This document shows positions 1-8,519 of a stretch of DNA of 64,000 bases, piece by piece. Position numbers and translations under genes: made by a program. The notes beneath the pieces were generated by a model. The model searched no databases and was not told where the DNA came from. It worked only from the letters and a program-made list of their open reading frames with translations. The DNA comes from Bifidobacterium sp. ESL0769 (GTDB lineage: Bacteria; Actinomycetota; Actinomycetes; Actinomycetales; Bifidobacteriaceae), in assembly GCF_029395495.1 (NCBI RefSeq), contig NZ_CP113918.1, positions 1,798,001-1,862,000 of the forward strand, written 5' to 3'. The first letter of the stretch is position 1. The number at the start of each line of letters is the position of its first letter.

Positions 1-1091
1 ATCAGCGTCGCCTTGATGGTGGTCGAGCCGGCGTCGATGCCCAAGAAATGCGGGCCCTTCGCACCTTCAAGCGTACCGACCTTGACCTGTTCCTTGCCGT
101 GACGTTCGTTGAACTTACGACGGTCCTCTTCAGTCGGGAAAAGCGGCGGCATCGTGGCGGTGTCGACCGGCTTGTTCTTCAAAGCTTCAAGGTCGTCGAT
201 GATCTCCTGGCAACTGTGAGGCTCGAAATGCTGACCACTATCGAGCTCGTTGTCGTCACCGCACATCAGCGCGGCACCGTATGCCACATAAAGGTGGGCG
301 TTCTCGGGGACGATGAACTTGTCGACCTTGCCTTCCAACGCACGGGCGAAGGCTTCGCGCAGCTCGGAAAGGAAGAAGAGCGGCCCGCCGAGGAACACGA
401 CATTGCCATGAATCGGACGGCCGGAGGCGAGACCTGCGATGGTCTGTGTAGCCACGGCGGAGAAAATGGAGGCGGCCAGATCGGGCTTGTCGGCGCCGTC
501 GTTAATCAGCGGCTGCAAATCGGACTTGGCAAACACGCCGCAACGCGAGGCGATCGGGTAAAGCAGCTTGTAATTCTTGGCCATATCGTTCAAGCCGGAC
601 GCATCGGTGTCCAGCAAAGTGGCCATCTGATCGATGAACGCGCCGGTGCCGCCTGCGCAGGAACCGTTCATACGCTGCTCGGGAGTCGGCTTCAGATAGG
701 TAATCTTGGCATCTTCGCCGCCGAGTTCGATAATCACGTCGGCTTCGGGATAGACCTGGTCGATGGCTTTGGTCTCGGCGATGACCTCCTGGACGAACGG
801 AACGTCCATATCGTCGGCCAAGCCCAAGCCGCCGGAACCGGTGATGGCGAGATTGATCGGCTGGGAGCCGCGTCCCTCTTGCTCAAGCTGCTTCTTGATG
901 TCACGCAGCAGGCCTGCCACCGTGGCGCGAACATTGGCATTGTGCCGCCGATAATCCGAGAAGAGCACATCCTTCAAGTCGTTGCTTTTGTCCAGCACGA
1001 CGGCCTTGACCGTAGTTGAACCGATATCGAGCCCGACCTGCAGGGGCGTAACTTCATGCTCCGTTGTCTTGGTTTTCATCACGTCAGCCAT
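1..1091 (-). CDS. Acyl-CoA dehydratase activase (tandem ASKHA domains), 3' part cut by window edge
   Basis: Reading leftwards from an ATG at 1091 (preceded by AAGGA, 7 nt spacing) the frame stays open to the window edge, about 363 residues. It begins with an ASKHA-type ATPase: DIGSTTVK phosphate-binding loop near residue 20, then NGSCAGGTGAF and SRCGVFAKSD, the two cysteine motifs that hold the bridging [4Fe-4S] cluster in 2-hydroxyacyl-CoA dehydratase activators (BadF/HgdC family). Just before the window edge a second DIGSTT-like loop (GIDAGSTTIKATL) appears, so the protein is a tandem-activase form, probably continuing into a dehydratase-related C-terminal region not visible here. Known role of the family is ATP-driven electron transfer to a dehydratase; no dehydratase subunit is seen in this window, so the partner is unknown. 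An in-frame second Met lies at 1079. Confidence 0.85.
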   Translation of the reverse strand, partial: MADVMKTKTTEHEVTPLQVGLDIGSTTVKAVVLDKSNDLKDVLFSDYRRHNANVRATVAGLLRDIKKQLEQEGRGSQPINLAITGSGGLGLADDMDVPFVQEVIAETKAIDQVYPEADVIIELGGEDAKITYLKPTPEQRMNGSCAGGTGAFIDQMATLLDTDASGLNDMAKNYKLLYPIASRCGVFAKSDLQPLINDGADKPDLAASIFSAVATQTIAGLASGRPIHGNVVFLGGPLFFLSELREAFARALEGKVDKFIVPENAHLYVAYGAALMCGDDNELDSGQHFEPHSCQEIIDDLEALKNKPVDTATMPPLFPTEEDRRKFNERHGKEQVKVGTLEGAKGPHFLGIDAGSTTIKATL

Positions 1092-1304
1092 GCCTGAATC
1101 CTTACCATTCCTCGTAATCTCCCGGCGTTTTGCGTAATCTGGCGCCTAAAACGCTGTGAGCTTACACACATACTATTTAGTCAGATTAGTCGTTGGACTT
1201 CCCAGTAACCGGACCCTTCGCAATGATTCAGCTTACAGAGGCAAGTATTGTGACCTACATCTCTTGACAAACGAAATGATTCATGCAAGTCACCGTTGTC
1301 GCAA

Positions 1305-2033
1305 TTAACTGGCAGCGCCTTCGCCGGCGGAGCGGTCTTTGCCGTAGACCTCGGGGATGAAGCGGTGCTGGTCATGGAGTTTGGGCCAGATCACGGGTGC
1401 GGATGTACCGGTTTCTTCGTGCGCACGCAACGAGGCGGGCACATCGAGAATGCGCTGGTTGCTGGATCCTCGGAATTGCAGCAGAGAATCGTGATGGTCC
1501 TTCATATAGCGTCCATCCACGAGTATGTCAACATAATGCAACAGCTCGAGTTTGTCGGCGCTTTCGCCGGGACGCATCAGTTCTTCCCATGTATAACCGG
1601 TCCAACACCAGATGTCCTTATCATGGCCGAATTCCTTGCGGATACGCTTGGAAAGTTTCAGCAGTACACCGGTATTGAGCAAGGGTTCGCCCCCAAGAAA
1701 TGTAATACCTTGGACGACGTTTTGCGAAAGATCCCTAATGATCTTGTCCTCAAGGCCTTGCGTATAGGGATGACCGGCCTGGAAGTCCCAGATGGATTCG
1801 TTGAAACATTCGACGCAGTGGAACGGGCAACCCGCAACGTAGATGGAGCATCGGATGCCTTCGCCATCGGTCATCACCAGCGGCTTGTAGTCGGCAATCA
1901 TGTCGTGGCTGAGCTTGCCGCTGGTCCATTGGCCCGCCTTGGGATTGTTGGCATACTTCGTTGGAATCCAGGGCCCGCGGTTTTGCTCGTCCGCCGCGAA
2001 ATCATGCAGCTTACCGCCTGCCAGTTTTCCCAT
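1305..2033 (-). CDS. nrdG: Anaerobic ribonucleoside-triphosphate reductase activating protein
   Basis: A 242-aa radical-SAM activase that installs the glycyl radical on NrdD. The hallmark cluster motif is visible as AGCPFHCVECF (CxxxCxxC), followed by a GGEP-type SAM motif (FLGGEPLLN). I place the start at the ATG at 2033 (MGKLAGGK), preceded by AAGGAAAG at good spacing; the open frame extends upstream to 2111 but that extension is not family-like. It lies downstream of nrdD on the same strand with a 146-nt gap that holds a hairpin and a 20-bp palindrome, so expression relative to nrdD may be tuned there. Length is slightly above the common 150-210 aa because of an N-terminal extension seen in other actinobacterial members. 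Confidence 0.95.
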   Translation of the reverse strand: MGKLAGGKLHDFAADEQNRGPWIPTKYANNPKAGQWTSGKLSHDMIADYKPLVMTDGEGIRCSIYVAGCPFHCVECFNESIWDFQAGHPYTQGLEDKIIRDLSQNVVQGITFLGGEPLLNTGVLLKLSKRIRKEFGHDKDIWCWTGYTWEELMRPGESADKLELLHYVDILVDGRYMKDHHDSLLQFRGSSNQRILDVPASLRAHEETGTSAPVIWPKLHDQHRFIPEVYGKDRSAGEGAAS

Positions 2034-2100
2034 TGTCGCTTTCCTTGTCTTGACTTGATTCGCATTCGTTGCGAAGGTCACACGAATTTTCAGGCAAAGT

Positions 2101-2130
2101 AAAAGCGGCACATCGAACGATGAACCGCCT
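2101..2130 (-). terminator. Hairpin between nrdD and nrdG
   Basis: On the minus strand GCGG and CATCG pair with CGATG and CCGC around a 2-nt turn with a small internal bulge, followed directly by TTTTA. It sits between nrdD and nrdG, so it could act as a partial terminator that lowers nrdG relative to nrdD. Confidence 0.5.
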
Positions 2131-2147
2131 TTGCTCTTTTACATTAC

Positions 2148-2167
2148 GTAAGGTTACGTAACCTTAC
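2148..2167. promoter_or_regulatory. Perfect 20-bp palindrome upstream of nrdG
   Basis: GTAAGGTTAC is followed immediately by its exact reverse complement GTAACCTTAC. It lies between the nrdD stop (2180) and the nrdG start (2033). A loop-less perfect palindrome is more typical of a dimeric-protein operator than of a terminator. The protein that would bind is unknown; it does not match the NrdR-box pattern. Confidence 0.45.
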
Positions 2168-2179
2168 AACGTTACCGAA

Positions 2180-4576
2180 CTACTTGGCCTCTTCGTACCA
2201 TTCGCGCTCGGTGCCGTCCTTCAGCACCACATGGCCGGTTTCGCCGCTCATGTGCTTGGCACGATGCGTGATCTCCTCGTGGCGGCCGTGCACCATCGGG
2301 CGCTGCACCGGGTTGCCGAGGTAGCCGCAGGTGCGCTTGGTGACGTTGCACTTGTCAGGATCGGAGTTGCCGCATTCGGGGCACTTGAAGCCCTCTTCGG
2401 TGGGCTCGAAGTCGCCCTCGAAACCGCAGACGTAGCAGTGGTCAATCGGGGTGTTGGTGCCGAGGTAGCCGATACCGATGTTGTGGGCGTAATCCCACAC
2501 GGCCTCGAGCGCCTTCGGGTTGGTCTGCAGGGTCGGGAACTCGCAGTAGTTGATGAACCCGCCGGAAGCGTAGTACGGGAAGTCCTTCTCGTAATCGAGC
2601 TTCTCCATCGGGGTCGGCGAGAGCCAGACCGGATAGTGGAAGGAGTTGGTATAGAAGTCGTGGTCGGTCACTCCCGGCACACGGCCGAACTTCTCGCGGT
2701 CCATACGGTTGAAGCGGTCGGTCAGCGACTCGGCAGGCGTGGAATAGAGCGAATAGTGATAGCCCTCTTCCTTGGCCCACTTGGCGCACAGCGCGTTCAT
2801 CTTACGAACGATCGAAAGCGCGAATTCCTTGCCATCCGCGTCCCAGCTATGATCGGTCATCCAATCCTTGCCATAGAAGACGCTGGTCGCTTCGTAAAGG
2901 CCGATGTAGCCGAGTGAAACGGTGGCACGGTCACGGTTGAAAAGCTGGTCGACGTTGTCGTTGGCATCAAGCCTGCCGAAAGCACCGTAACGATAAAGCG
3001 TCGGCGCATTAATCGGCTTGGCTTGCTTGCAGCGCATGATGCGGAACTGCATGGCTTCGTGGGCGACATCCATACGCTCGTCGAAGATCTTCCAGAAACG
3101 ATCTTTGTCGCCGCGGGATTCCAGCGCAATACGCGGAATATTGACGGTGACAACGCCGAGGTTCATGCGGCCTTCCTCTTCCTCCTTGCCGGTGTCTGGG
3201 TTGGTCCAGGCAGGCAGGAACGAACGGCAGCCCATCGGCGCCTTGAAGGAGCCGGTGATCTTGACGAGGTTTTCATAGAAAAGAATGTCAGGGTACATAC
3301 GCTTGGTGGAGCACTCGAGCGCGAGCTGCTTCAGATCGTAGTTCGGGTCGCCGGGCTCGGAGTTGACGCCGTGCTTGACGGCGTAGGTGAGCTTCGGGAA
3401 GATCGCGGTGTGGTGGTCGCGGCCGAGGCCGAGGATACGCACCAGGAAGATGCAGCGAGTGATCTCGCGGGCGAACCACGAGGTGCCGAGGCCGAAGCCA
3501 ACGGTGACGAACGGGGTCTGGCCGTTGGAGACGCGGTTGGAATTGATCTGATATTCCATGGTCTGCATGGCGTCATAGATGGCCTTGCGGGTCATAATCT
3601 TGGCATAGATCTCACGAATCTGTTCCATGCGCGACACGTCGGTATGGAAGGGAACATCCTGCGGAATCGGCTTGCGATCGGCATCAAAGTGCAGGGTCTT
3701 GGGCTCATTGGCCTTGAGTCCGTCAACGATCTGCTGAGCCACATCTTCCGGCATGGAATCCGGAATCATGGTGTGCGCTTGGTCAAGGAACTTCTTATAG
3801 TCCTTGCGTGCGTATTCGTCGAGCATCTCGTCGGCGCGGTTGACGGTCTGGCCGCCGTACTGGTCGCCCGCGATGTCCTTGATGATCTGCGTGATCTGCG
3901 TGGCGGCGGTGCCGATGGACTTCGGGGTGTCCATCATCGCGTTGCCCAGCTCGAAACCGTTGTGGAGCATGTCGGCGAAATTCGGCAGGCTGCAGTTGGT
4001 CTCGGCGGTGAACGGCGAATAATCGGCATCGTGGAAGTGGATGTCGCCCTTCATATGGGCGTTGGCGACGCGCTTCGGGAGCATCGAGAAGGCGGAAGCC
4101 TTGGAGACGGCGCCGGCAAGCAGGTCACGCTGGGTGGCGTAGACATTGGAATCCTTGTTCGCGTTCTCGCGCACCAGCGTCTCATCCTTGTTGACCAAGC
4201 GGTCGACGGCGGCGTTGATATCGGTGGCCTTAGCACGATCGATATCCTTGTTCAGCCGATAGTTCGTATAGTTGCGGGCTACGTCGTAAAGGTGGTTCTC
4301 GACCAGACCGTGCTCGACCAGATTCTGGATGTCCTCGATCTTGGCCGGACCGCTGTAACGCTCCTTGACTTCGCCTTCAATGCTGTTGGCAAGATCGCGA
4401 ATCATCTGTTCTTCTTCAGGACCGACTTCCTTGTCAAGATCCTTAAAGGCCGACTTGACCGCGGCGATGATGTTCACCGGATCAAAATCAACAATCCGCC
4501 CGTCACGCTTCTCCACCAACACGGTTTTCGTCGCCGTCGTCGGCTTTGTGGGCGCATCCAGAACCTGAGCCTGCAT
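2180..4576 (-). CDS. nrdD: Anaerobic (class III) ribonucleoside-triphosphate reductase
   Basis: A 798-aa glycyl-radical enzyme reducing NTPs to dNTPs under anoxia. An ATP-cone allosteric domain opens the protein (VEKRDGRIVDFDPVNII). The barrel carries a catalytic-type cysteine (LECSTKRMYPD). The C-terminus shows the zinc site CYVCGFEG...KCPECGNSD (two CxxC pairs) and the glycyl-radical loop RTCGYLG, radical glycine near residue 751. The start is the ATG at 4576, with GAGGAAGG 6 nt upstream; an in-frame GTG one codon earlier is too close to the ribosome site. It is co-directional with nrdG. Two NrdR-box-like sequences 32 bp apart lie 112-160 nt upstream, so NrdR repression is likely. Confidence 0.97.
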   Translation of the reverse strand: MQAQVLDAPTKPTTATKTVLVEKRDGRIVDFDPVNIIAAVKSAFKDLDKEVGPEEEQMIRDLANSIEGEVKERYSGPAKIEDIQNLVEHGLVENHLYDVARNYTNYRLNKDIDRAKATDINAAVDRLVNKDETLVRENANKDSNVYATQRDLLAGAVSKASAFSMLPKRVANAHMKGDIHFHDADYSPFTAETNCSLPNFADMLHNGFELGNAMMDTPKSIGTAATQITQIIKDIAGDQYGGQTVNRADEMLDEYARKDYKKFLDQAHTMIPDSMPEDVAQQIVDGLKANEPKTLHFDADRKPIPQDVPFHTDVSRMEQIREIYAKIMTRKAIYDAMQTMEYQINSNRVSNGQTPFVTVGFGLGTSWFAREITRCIFLVRILGLGRDHHTAIFPKLTYAVKHGVNSEPGDPNYDLKQLALECSTKRMYPDILFYENLVKITGSFKAPMGCRSFLPAWTNPDTGKEEEEGRMNLGVVTVNIPRIALESRGDKDRFWKIFDERMDVAHEAMQFRIMRCKQAKPINAPTLYRYGAFGRLDANDNVDQLFNRDRATVSLGYIGLYEATSVFYGKDWMTDHSWDADGKEFALSIVRKMNALCAKWAKEEGYHYSLYSTPAESLTDRFNRMDREKFGRVPGVTDHDFYTNSFHYPVWLSPTPMEKLDYEKDFPYYASGGFINYCEFPTLQTNPKALEAVWDYAHNIGIGYLGTNTPIDHCYVCGFEGDFEPTEEGFKCPECGNSDPDKCNVTKRTCGYLGNPVQRPMVHGRHEEITHRAKHMSGETGHVVLKDGTEREWYEEAK

Positions 4577-4687
4577 CACATACCTTCCTCTAAAAGTAAA
4601 GAAACCGATACAGAATCCTACAAATCACATGAATGAAATCACACGCGTGTAACTTTCTGTGTCTTCACTCACTATACGACTTCATGA

Positions 4688-4735
4688 ATACTATATCTAG
4701 GGATATATTCGGCGTTTCGACCCCAGATATAGTAA
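4688..4735 (-). promoter_or_regulatory. Tandem NrdR-box-like sites upstream of nrdD
   Basis: Two 16-mers resemble the NrdR box (consensus acaCwAtATaTwGtgt). 4688-4703 (ATACTATATCTAGGGA) keeps the whole invariant core. 4720-4735 (ACCCCAGATATAGTAA) keeps most of it. Their starts are 32 bp apart, the roughly three-turn phasing that NrdR pairs show in known nrd promoters. They lie upstream of the class III reductase gene. Confidence 0.65.
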
Positions 4736-4836
4736 CAATGGCGGAATAACGCGGAAACAAAATGTGAAATACACCACAAAGTTTTCGGCCTCGGTGTGTC
4801 GCATTGCATCACAAACAAAATTGTCCACACGTACCA

Positions 4837-4848
4837 TAATACGTATTA
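4837..4848. promoter_or_regulatory. 12-bp palindrome in the nrdD/xseA divergent region
   Basis: TAATACGTATTA is a perfect palindrome about 70 nt upstream of xseA. The 340-bp divergent gap (4577-4916) otherwise shows only the NrdR-box-like pair near the nrdD side. It may be an operator or part of the xseA promoter; I cannot decide. Confidence 0.3.
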
Positions 4849-4916
4849 CAAAAGGAATCTTGGCGTTGCCCTCTAGGAAATAAATTCTTGTCCTTCATAA
4901 AGAGGATTGTGGAGGC

Positions 4917-6239
4917 ATGGCTTTCAATACGAGATATGGGTATACCGCGCCCGACCGAGCAGGGTTTGCACCAGGTGCAGGCACAAACGAACAAGGCCCG
5001 AAACCGCTGGACCAGTTGCCGCGGCTCGCGCGGGACACCACCCCGGAAAATCCTTGGCCGGTCAGTGTGGTCAGCCAGAAATACCATGATGCCGTGAAAC
5101 GTTGGCCCGGCTCATGGGTTGAGGGGCAGATCGTTGAAATCAATATGCGACGCGCCAGTTCCGGCTATATCACGTTACGCGACAATTTTGAGGACATCTC
5201 CATTTCAGTGATGGGATTCCGCAATTTCGTGGCAATGGCTTCGAATTTCCATCAGGGCGACCGCGTGGTCATCCACGGCAAGCCGGATATCTGGATCAAG
5301 GCGACCCGCCTGAGCTTCGTGGCCGACGACATCCGTCGCATCGGCGCGGGCGATCTCAAAGCGCAAATCGACGAACTGCGCAAGAAACTCAAGGGCGAGG
5401 GGCTGTTCGATCAGGAGAACAAGGTAGAACTCCCTGAATTTCCGAAATGCATCGGCCTAATTTGCGCGCCACAAGCACGAGCGGAAGGCGACGTCATCAC
5501 CAACGTCAACCTGCGCTGGCCGGCCGTGAAATTCAAGGTCGTTCACGCCCACGTGCAGGGCGTGCAATGCCCGTCCGACGTCATCGCGGCCATTCAAAAA
5601 CTGGATGCCGACCCTGAGGTCGACGTCATCATCGTCGCTCGAGGCGGCGGCAGTTTCGAGGATCTCATCGGCTTCTCCGACGAGGGCGTGGTGCGCGCCA
5701 CGGCGGCGTGCGAGACCCCTATCATCTCGGCCGTGGGCCACGAGGACGATTGGACGCTGATCGACCTGGCTTCCGACCTGCGCGCCTCCACCCCCACCGA
5801 TGCCGCGAAGAAAGTGGTACCGGACGTCCGCGAGCAATGGCAGCTTATCACCAACGCCCGTGCGCAGATGAACATGCGGGTCCGGGCTCGCGTCGACAAC
5901 GAAATCCGCGTTATCGAAGGTTATGCAAACCGGCCAAGCCTCACCCACCCGCAGACGATGCTCGAGCCTCATCAGCGTTTCCTCGACGAATCCGTACAGC
6001 GCATGCAGCTCGGGCTGACCAGAATCGTGGATGACGCCAGCCTGACCATCGAAAAACTGCACGCCAGCCTAAGCGCCCTGAGCCCGCAATCCACGCTCGA
6101 CCGTGGATACGCCGTGGTGCAGGCAGCGAACGGGCATGTGCTTGACGACGCAACAGCGGTCTCCCCCGGAGACGTGCTGACCTTGACCTTGAAGAAGGGC
6201 GAGGTAGTCACCGAAGCGAAATCGGTGAATCCGGAATAA
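4917..6239 (+). CDS. xseA: Exodeoxyribonuclease VII large subunit
   Basis: A 440-aa protein with the family layout: an N-terminal OB-fold (about residues 45-140, WVEGQIVEINMR...GYITLRD), a central catalytic domain with the conserved RGGGSFEDLIGFSDE segment (about residues 240-256) and the GHEDDWTLIDLASDLRASTPTDAA motif, then a coiled-coil C-terminus ending with LDRGYAVV. Exonuclease VII degrades single-stranded DNA from both ends and acts in mismatch repair and processing of damaged DNA. ATG 4917 follows GTGGAGGC closely; GAGGA further upstream may also serve. It is co-directional with xseB, 109 nt downstream. Confidence 0.96.
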   Translation: MAFNTRYGYTAPDRAGFAPGAGTNEQGPKPLDQLPRLARDTTPENPWPVSVVSQKYHDAVKRWPGSWVEGQIVEINMRRASSGYITLRDNFEDISISVMGFRNFVAMASNFHQGDRVVIHGKPDIWIKATRLSFVADDIRRIGAGDLKAQIDELRKKLKGEGLFDQENKVELPEFPKCIGLICAPQARAEGDVITNVNLRWPAVKFKVVHAHVQGVQCPSDVIAAIQKLDADPEVDVIIVARGGGSFEDLIGFSDEGVVRATAACETPIISAVGHEDDWTLIDLASDLRASTPTDAAKKVVPDVREQWQLITNARAQMNMRVRARVDNEIRVIEGYANRPSLTHPQTMLEPHQRFLDESVQRMQLGLTRIVDDASLTIEKLHASLSALSPQSTLDRGYAVVQAANGHVLDDATAVSPGDVLTLTLKKGEVVTEAKSVNPE

Positions 6240-6348
6240 AAAGCGAGATTGCCGAAATCAGAAATCAGAATATTGATAACGGCCTTCGACTTTGGATATA
6301 ACAAACAGATAAATAACATCAATCAACAAAAGATATAAAGGACTAATC

Positions 6349-6684
6349 ATGGCAACAGCAAACAAGGACTCACACGACGACAAGAACGAAGACACGAAAG
6401 CGGCAGAAGCCGCCGCCCCGGCTTCGAGCCTCACCGACAAGGAACGCGACCAGATCGCGAAAATGCCGTATGAAGAGGCGCGCGACAATCTCATCAAAGC
6501 TGTGCAAGCACTGGAGGCCGGCGGATTGAACCTCGACCAGTCGATGCACCAGTGGGAGGTCGGCGAGGCACTGGCCAAGCGCGCGCAAAGCCTCTTGAAC
6601 GACGTCCGAGCCAAGCTCGAAAACGCCGAGGCCGAGCAGCAATCGACAGCCGCGACGGCTGGTACGCAATCCAATCTTGAATAG
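6349..6684 (+). CDS. xseB: Exodeoxyribonuclease VII small subunit
   Basis: A 111-aa protein. The conserved small-subunit core runs from about residue 40 to 90 (MPYEEARDNLIKAVQALEAGGLNLDQSMHQWEVGEALAKRAQSLL shape: two helices of the XseB fold). It is flanked by charged, Ala-rich tails at both ends, making it longer than the usual 70-80 aa. It follows xseA, the gene of its obligate partner. The ATG at 6349 has AAGGA 7 nt upstream. Confidence 0.93.
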   Translation: MATANKDSHDDKNEDTKAAEAAAPASSLTDKERDQIAKMPYEEARDNLIKAVQALEAGGLNLDQSMHQWEVGEALAKRAQSLLNDVRAKLENAEAEQQSTAATAGTQSNLE

Positions 6685-6742
6685 CGCAAGATCGGATTCC
6701 GTCTTCGCACGCTTTCAGACTCACCTATCTTAAGTAACATGA

Positions 6743-6791
6743 AATGGTCAATATCCCTGAAAATCAATTTTTCATGGCGATATTGGCCATT
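6743..6791 (+). terminator. Long hairpin after xseB
   Basis: AATGGTCAATATC pairs with GATATTGGCCATT (one G-T pair), with a smaller inner stem TGAAAA/TTTTCA in the loop. It lies 58 nt after the xseB stop and before pntA. There is no strong T-tract after it, so it is a possible terminator or a repetitive palindrome. Confidence 0.5.
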
Positions 6792-6939
6792 ATCAATAAG
6801 CGCTAACTCATCTTATAATGCATAATAGCGGACTATACTAGTGTTTATAAGACCCAAGGATGAGCACTGGACGACAACAGCGAAGTTGCGCTGCAATAAT
6901 GAATGTAGGAACGTTACCACCCCAAGGAAAGGAGCGAGC

Positions 6940-8514
6940 GTGATTATCGGAATACCCAAGGAGACGGCTCCGGGCGAAAGGCTGGTTGCAGCGACGCCCA
7001 AAACCGTCGGCCAGCTCAAAAAGCTCGGTTATGATGTCTCGATAGAAACCGGAGCCGGAGAAGAGGCGAGTTTCTCCGACGCTGATTACAAAACAGCAGG
7101 TGCAGCAATCGGCAAGGCAACGGATGTCTGGAACGCCGACATCGTCGTCACCGTCGACACCCCGACCCCTGGTGAAATTGCTCAGATGAAGTCGGGCGCG
7201 ATGCTGGTTTCGCGCCTCGCACCACATAGCAACGCCAAGCTGCTCGACATTCTGGCCCATCGCAACATCACGGCTCTCGCGCTCGACGCCGTACCGCGCA
7301 TCTCGCGAGCGCAGTCGCTGGATGTGCTTTCGACCATGTCGAACGTCTCCGGCTATCGAGCGGTCATTGAGGCCGCGGAATCCTACGGCGGCATGTTCGC
7401 CGGGCAGGTCACCGCAGCCGGCAAGACGGCCCCGGCCAAGGTCTTCGTCATCGGCGGAGGCGTGGCAGGGCTGGCCGCTATCGGAGCGGCCGCATCGATG
7501 GGCGCCGAGGTTCGCGCCTTCGACGTGCGCCCTGAAGCCGCCGAACAGATCGAATCGCTCGGCGCCACGTTTGTTCGTGCGGAAGGTGCACAGCAGGAAA
7601 AGTCCGACACCGGTTACGCCAAGGCGTTGAGCGATGATCAGGAGAAGGCGACGTTGGCGCTTTACACCAAAGAGGCCGCGAACGCCGATATCGTCATCAC
7701 CACCGCTCTGGTGCGTGGCGCAGGCGTCCTGACTATCACCAAGGACGCAGTGAAGGGCATGAAGCCCGGTTCGGTCATCGTCGACCTCGCGGCAAGCGGC
7801 GGCGGTGATTGCGAGCTGACGCAGCCCGGCAAGAAGATTACCACCGACAATGGCGTGACCATCATCGGCTATACCGACCTCGCCAGCCGTATGCCCCAGC
7901 AGACCTCGCAGCTTTACGGCACCAACGTGGTCAATCTGATGAAGCTGTTGACACCGAAGAAGGACGGTATTGTCACGCTCGACCTTGACGACGAGGTGCA
8001 GCGCGGCATGACCGTGACCAAAGATGACAGCATTCTTTGGCCACCGCCAAAAGTCGCGGTATCCGCTGCGGCCAAGCCTGACGACAAAGCCAAACAGCTC
8101 ACCCCCGAGGAAAAGAAGGCTCAGGAAGAGGCTGCCAAAGCCAAGGAAGCGGCGATCAAGGCGCAGAAGATCAAGCGCAACACCGTACTGACGGCGATTG
8201 CAGCCATCCTGCTCGCCATCGCGCTAGCCTTCGCCGATACGAAGCTTCTGATGACGTTCTCGATCTTCATTCTGGCGATTTTCGTGGGCTATTACGTCGT
8301 CTCCAACGTCACCCATTCGCTGCATACCCCACTGATGAGCCAGACAAACGCCATCTCCGGCATCATCCTCATCGGCTCGCTATTGCAGATCGGCTCGACC
8401 AATACGCTAGTGACGGTGCTCGCCGTGATTTCGGCGGCCATCGCCTCGATCAACGTGTTCGGCGGGTTCCTGGTGACCTACCGAATGCTCAGCATGTTCA
8501 GGAAGGAAGCCTAA
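6940..8514 (+). CDS. pntA: NAD(P) transhydrogenase subunit alpha
   Basis: A 524-aa subunit of the proton-translocating transhydrogenase, which moves hydride between NAD(H) and NADP(H). The start is a GTG at 6940 ([17 protein letters not shown]), with AAGGAAAGGAG just upstream; the open frame reaches back to 6841 but that part is not homologous. Domain I (about 1-380) resembles alanine dehydrogenase: [14 protein letters not shown] at the N-terminus and a Rossmann [13 protein letters not shown] near 170. A lysine/alanine-rich linker (about 370-405) leads to hydrophobic membrane segments of domain II (about 410-520). pntB starts 5 nt after the stop, so the two are translationally linked. Confidence 0.95.
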   Translation: MIIGIPKETAPGERLVAATPKTVGQLKKLGYDVSIETGAGEEASFSDADYKTAGAAIGKATDVWNADIVVTVDTPTPGEIAQMKSGAMLVSRLAPHSNAKLLDILAHRNITALALDAVPRISRAQSLDVLSTMSNVSGYRAVIEAAESYGGMFAGQVTAAGKTAPAKVFVIGGGVAGLAAIGAAASMGAEVRAFDVRPEAAEQIESLGATFVRAEGAQQEKSDTGYAKALSDDQEKATLALYTKEAANADIVITTALVRGAGVLTITKDAVKGMKPGSVIVDLAASGGGDCELTQPGKKITTDNGVTIIGYTDLASRMPQQTSQLYGTNVVNLMKLLTPKKDGIVTLDLDDEVQRGMTVTKDDSILWPPPKVAVSAAAKPDDKAKQLTPEEKKAQEEAAKAKEAAIKAQKIKRNTVLTAIAAILLAIALAFADTKLLMTFSIFILAIFVGYYVVSNVTHSLHTPLMSQTNAISGIILIGSLLQIGSTNTLVTVLAVISAAIASINVFGGFLVTYRMLSMFRKEA

Positions 8515-8519
8515 AGATC

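Noticed and set aside
3023..4636. 537-codon plus-strand frame opposite nrdD
   Set aside because: It is a GC-rich antisense shadow of nrdD, with no protein family features; the minus strand has all the motifs.
6841..6939. N-terminal extension of pntA
   Set aside because: No family similarity, and a strong ribosome site precedes the GTG at 6940, where the conserved start IIGIPKE begins.
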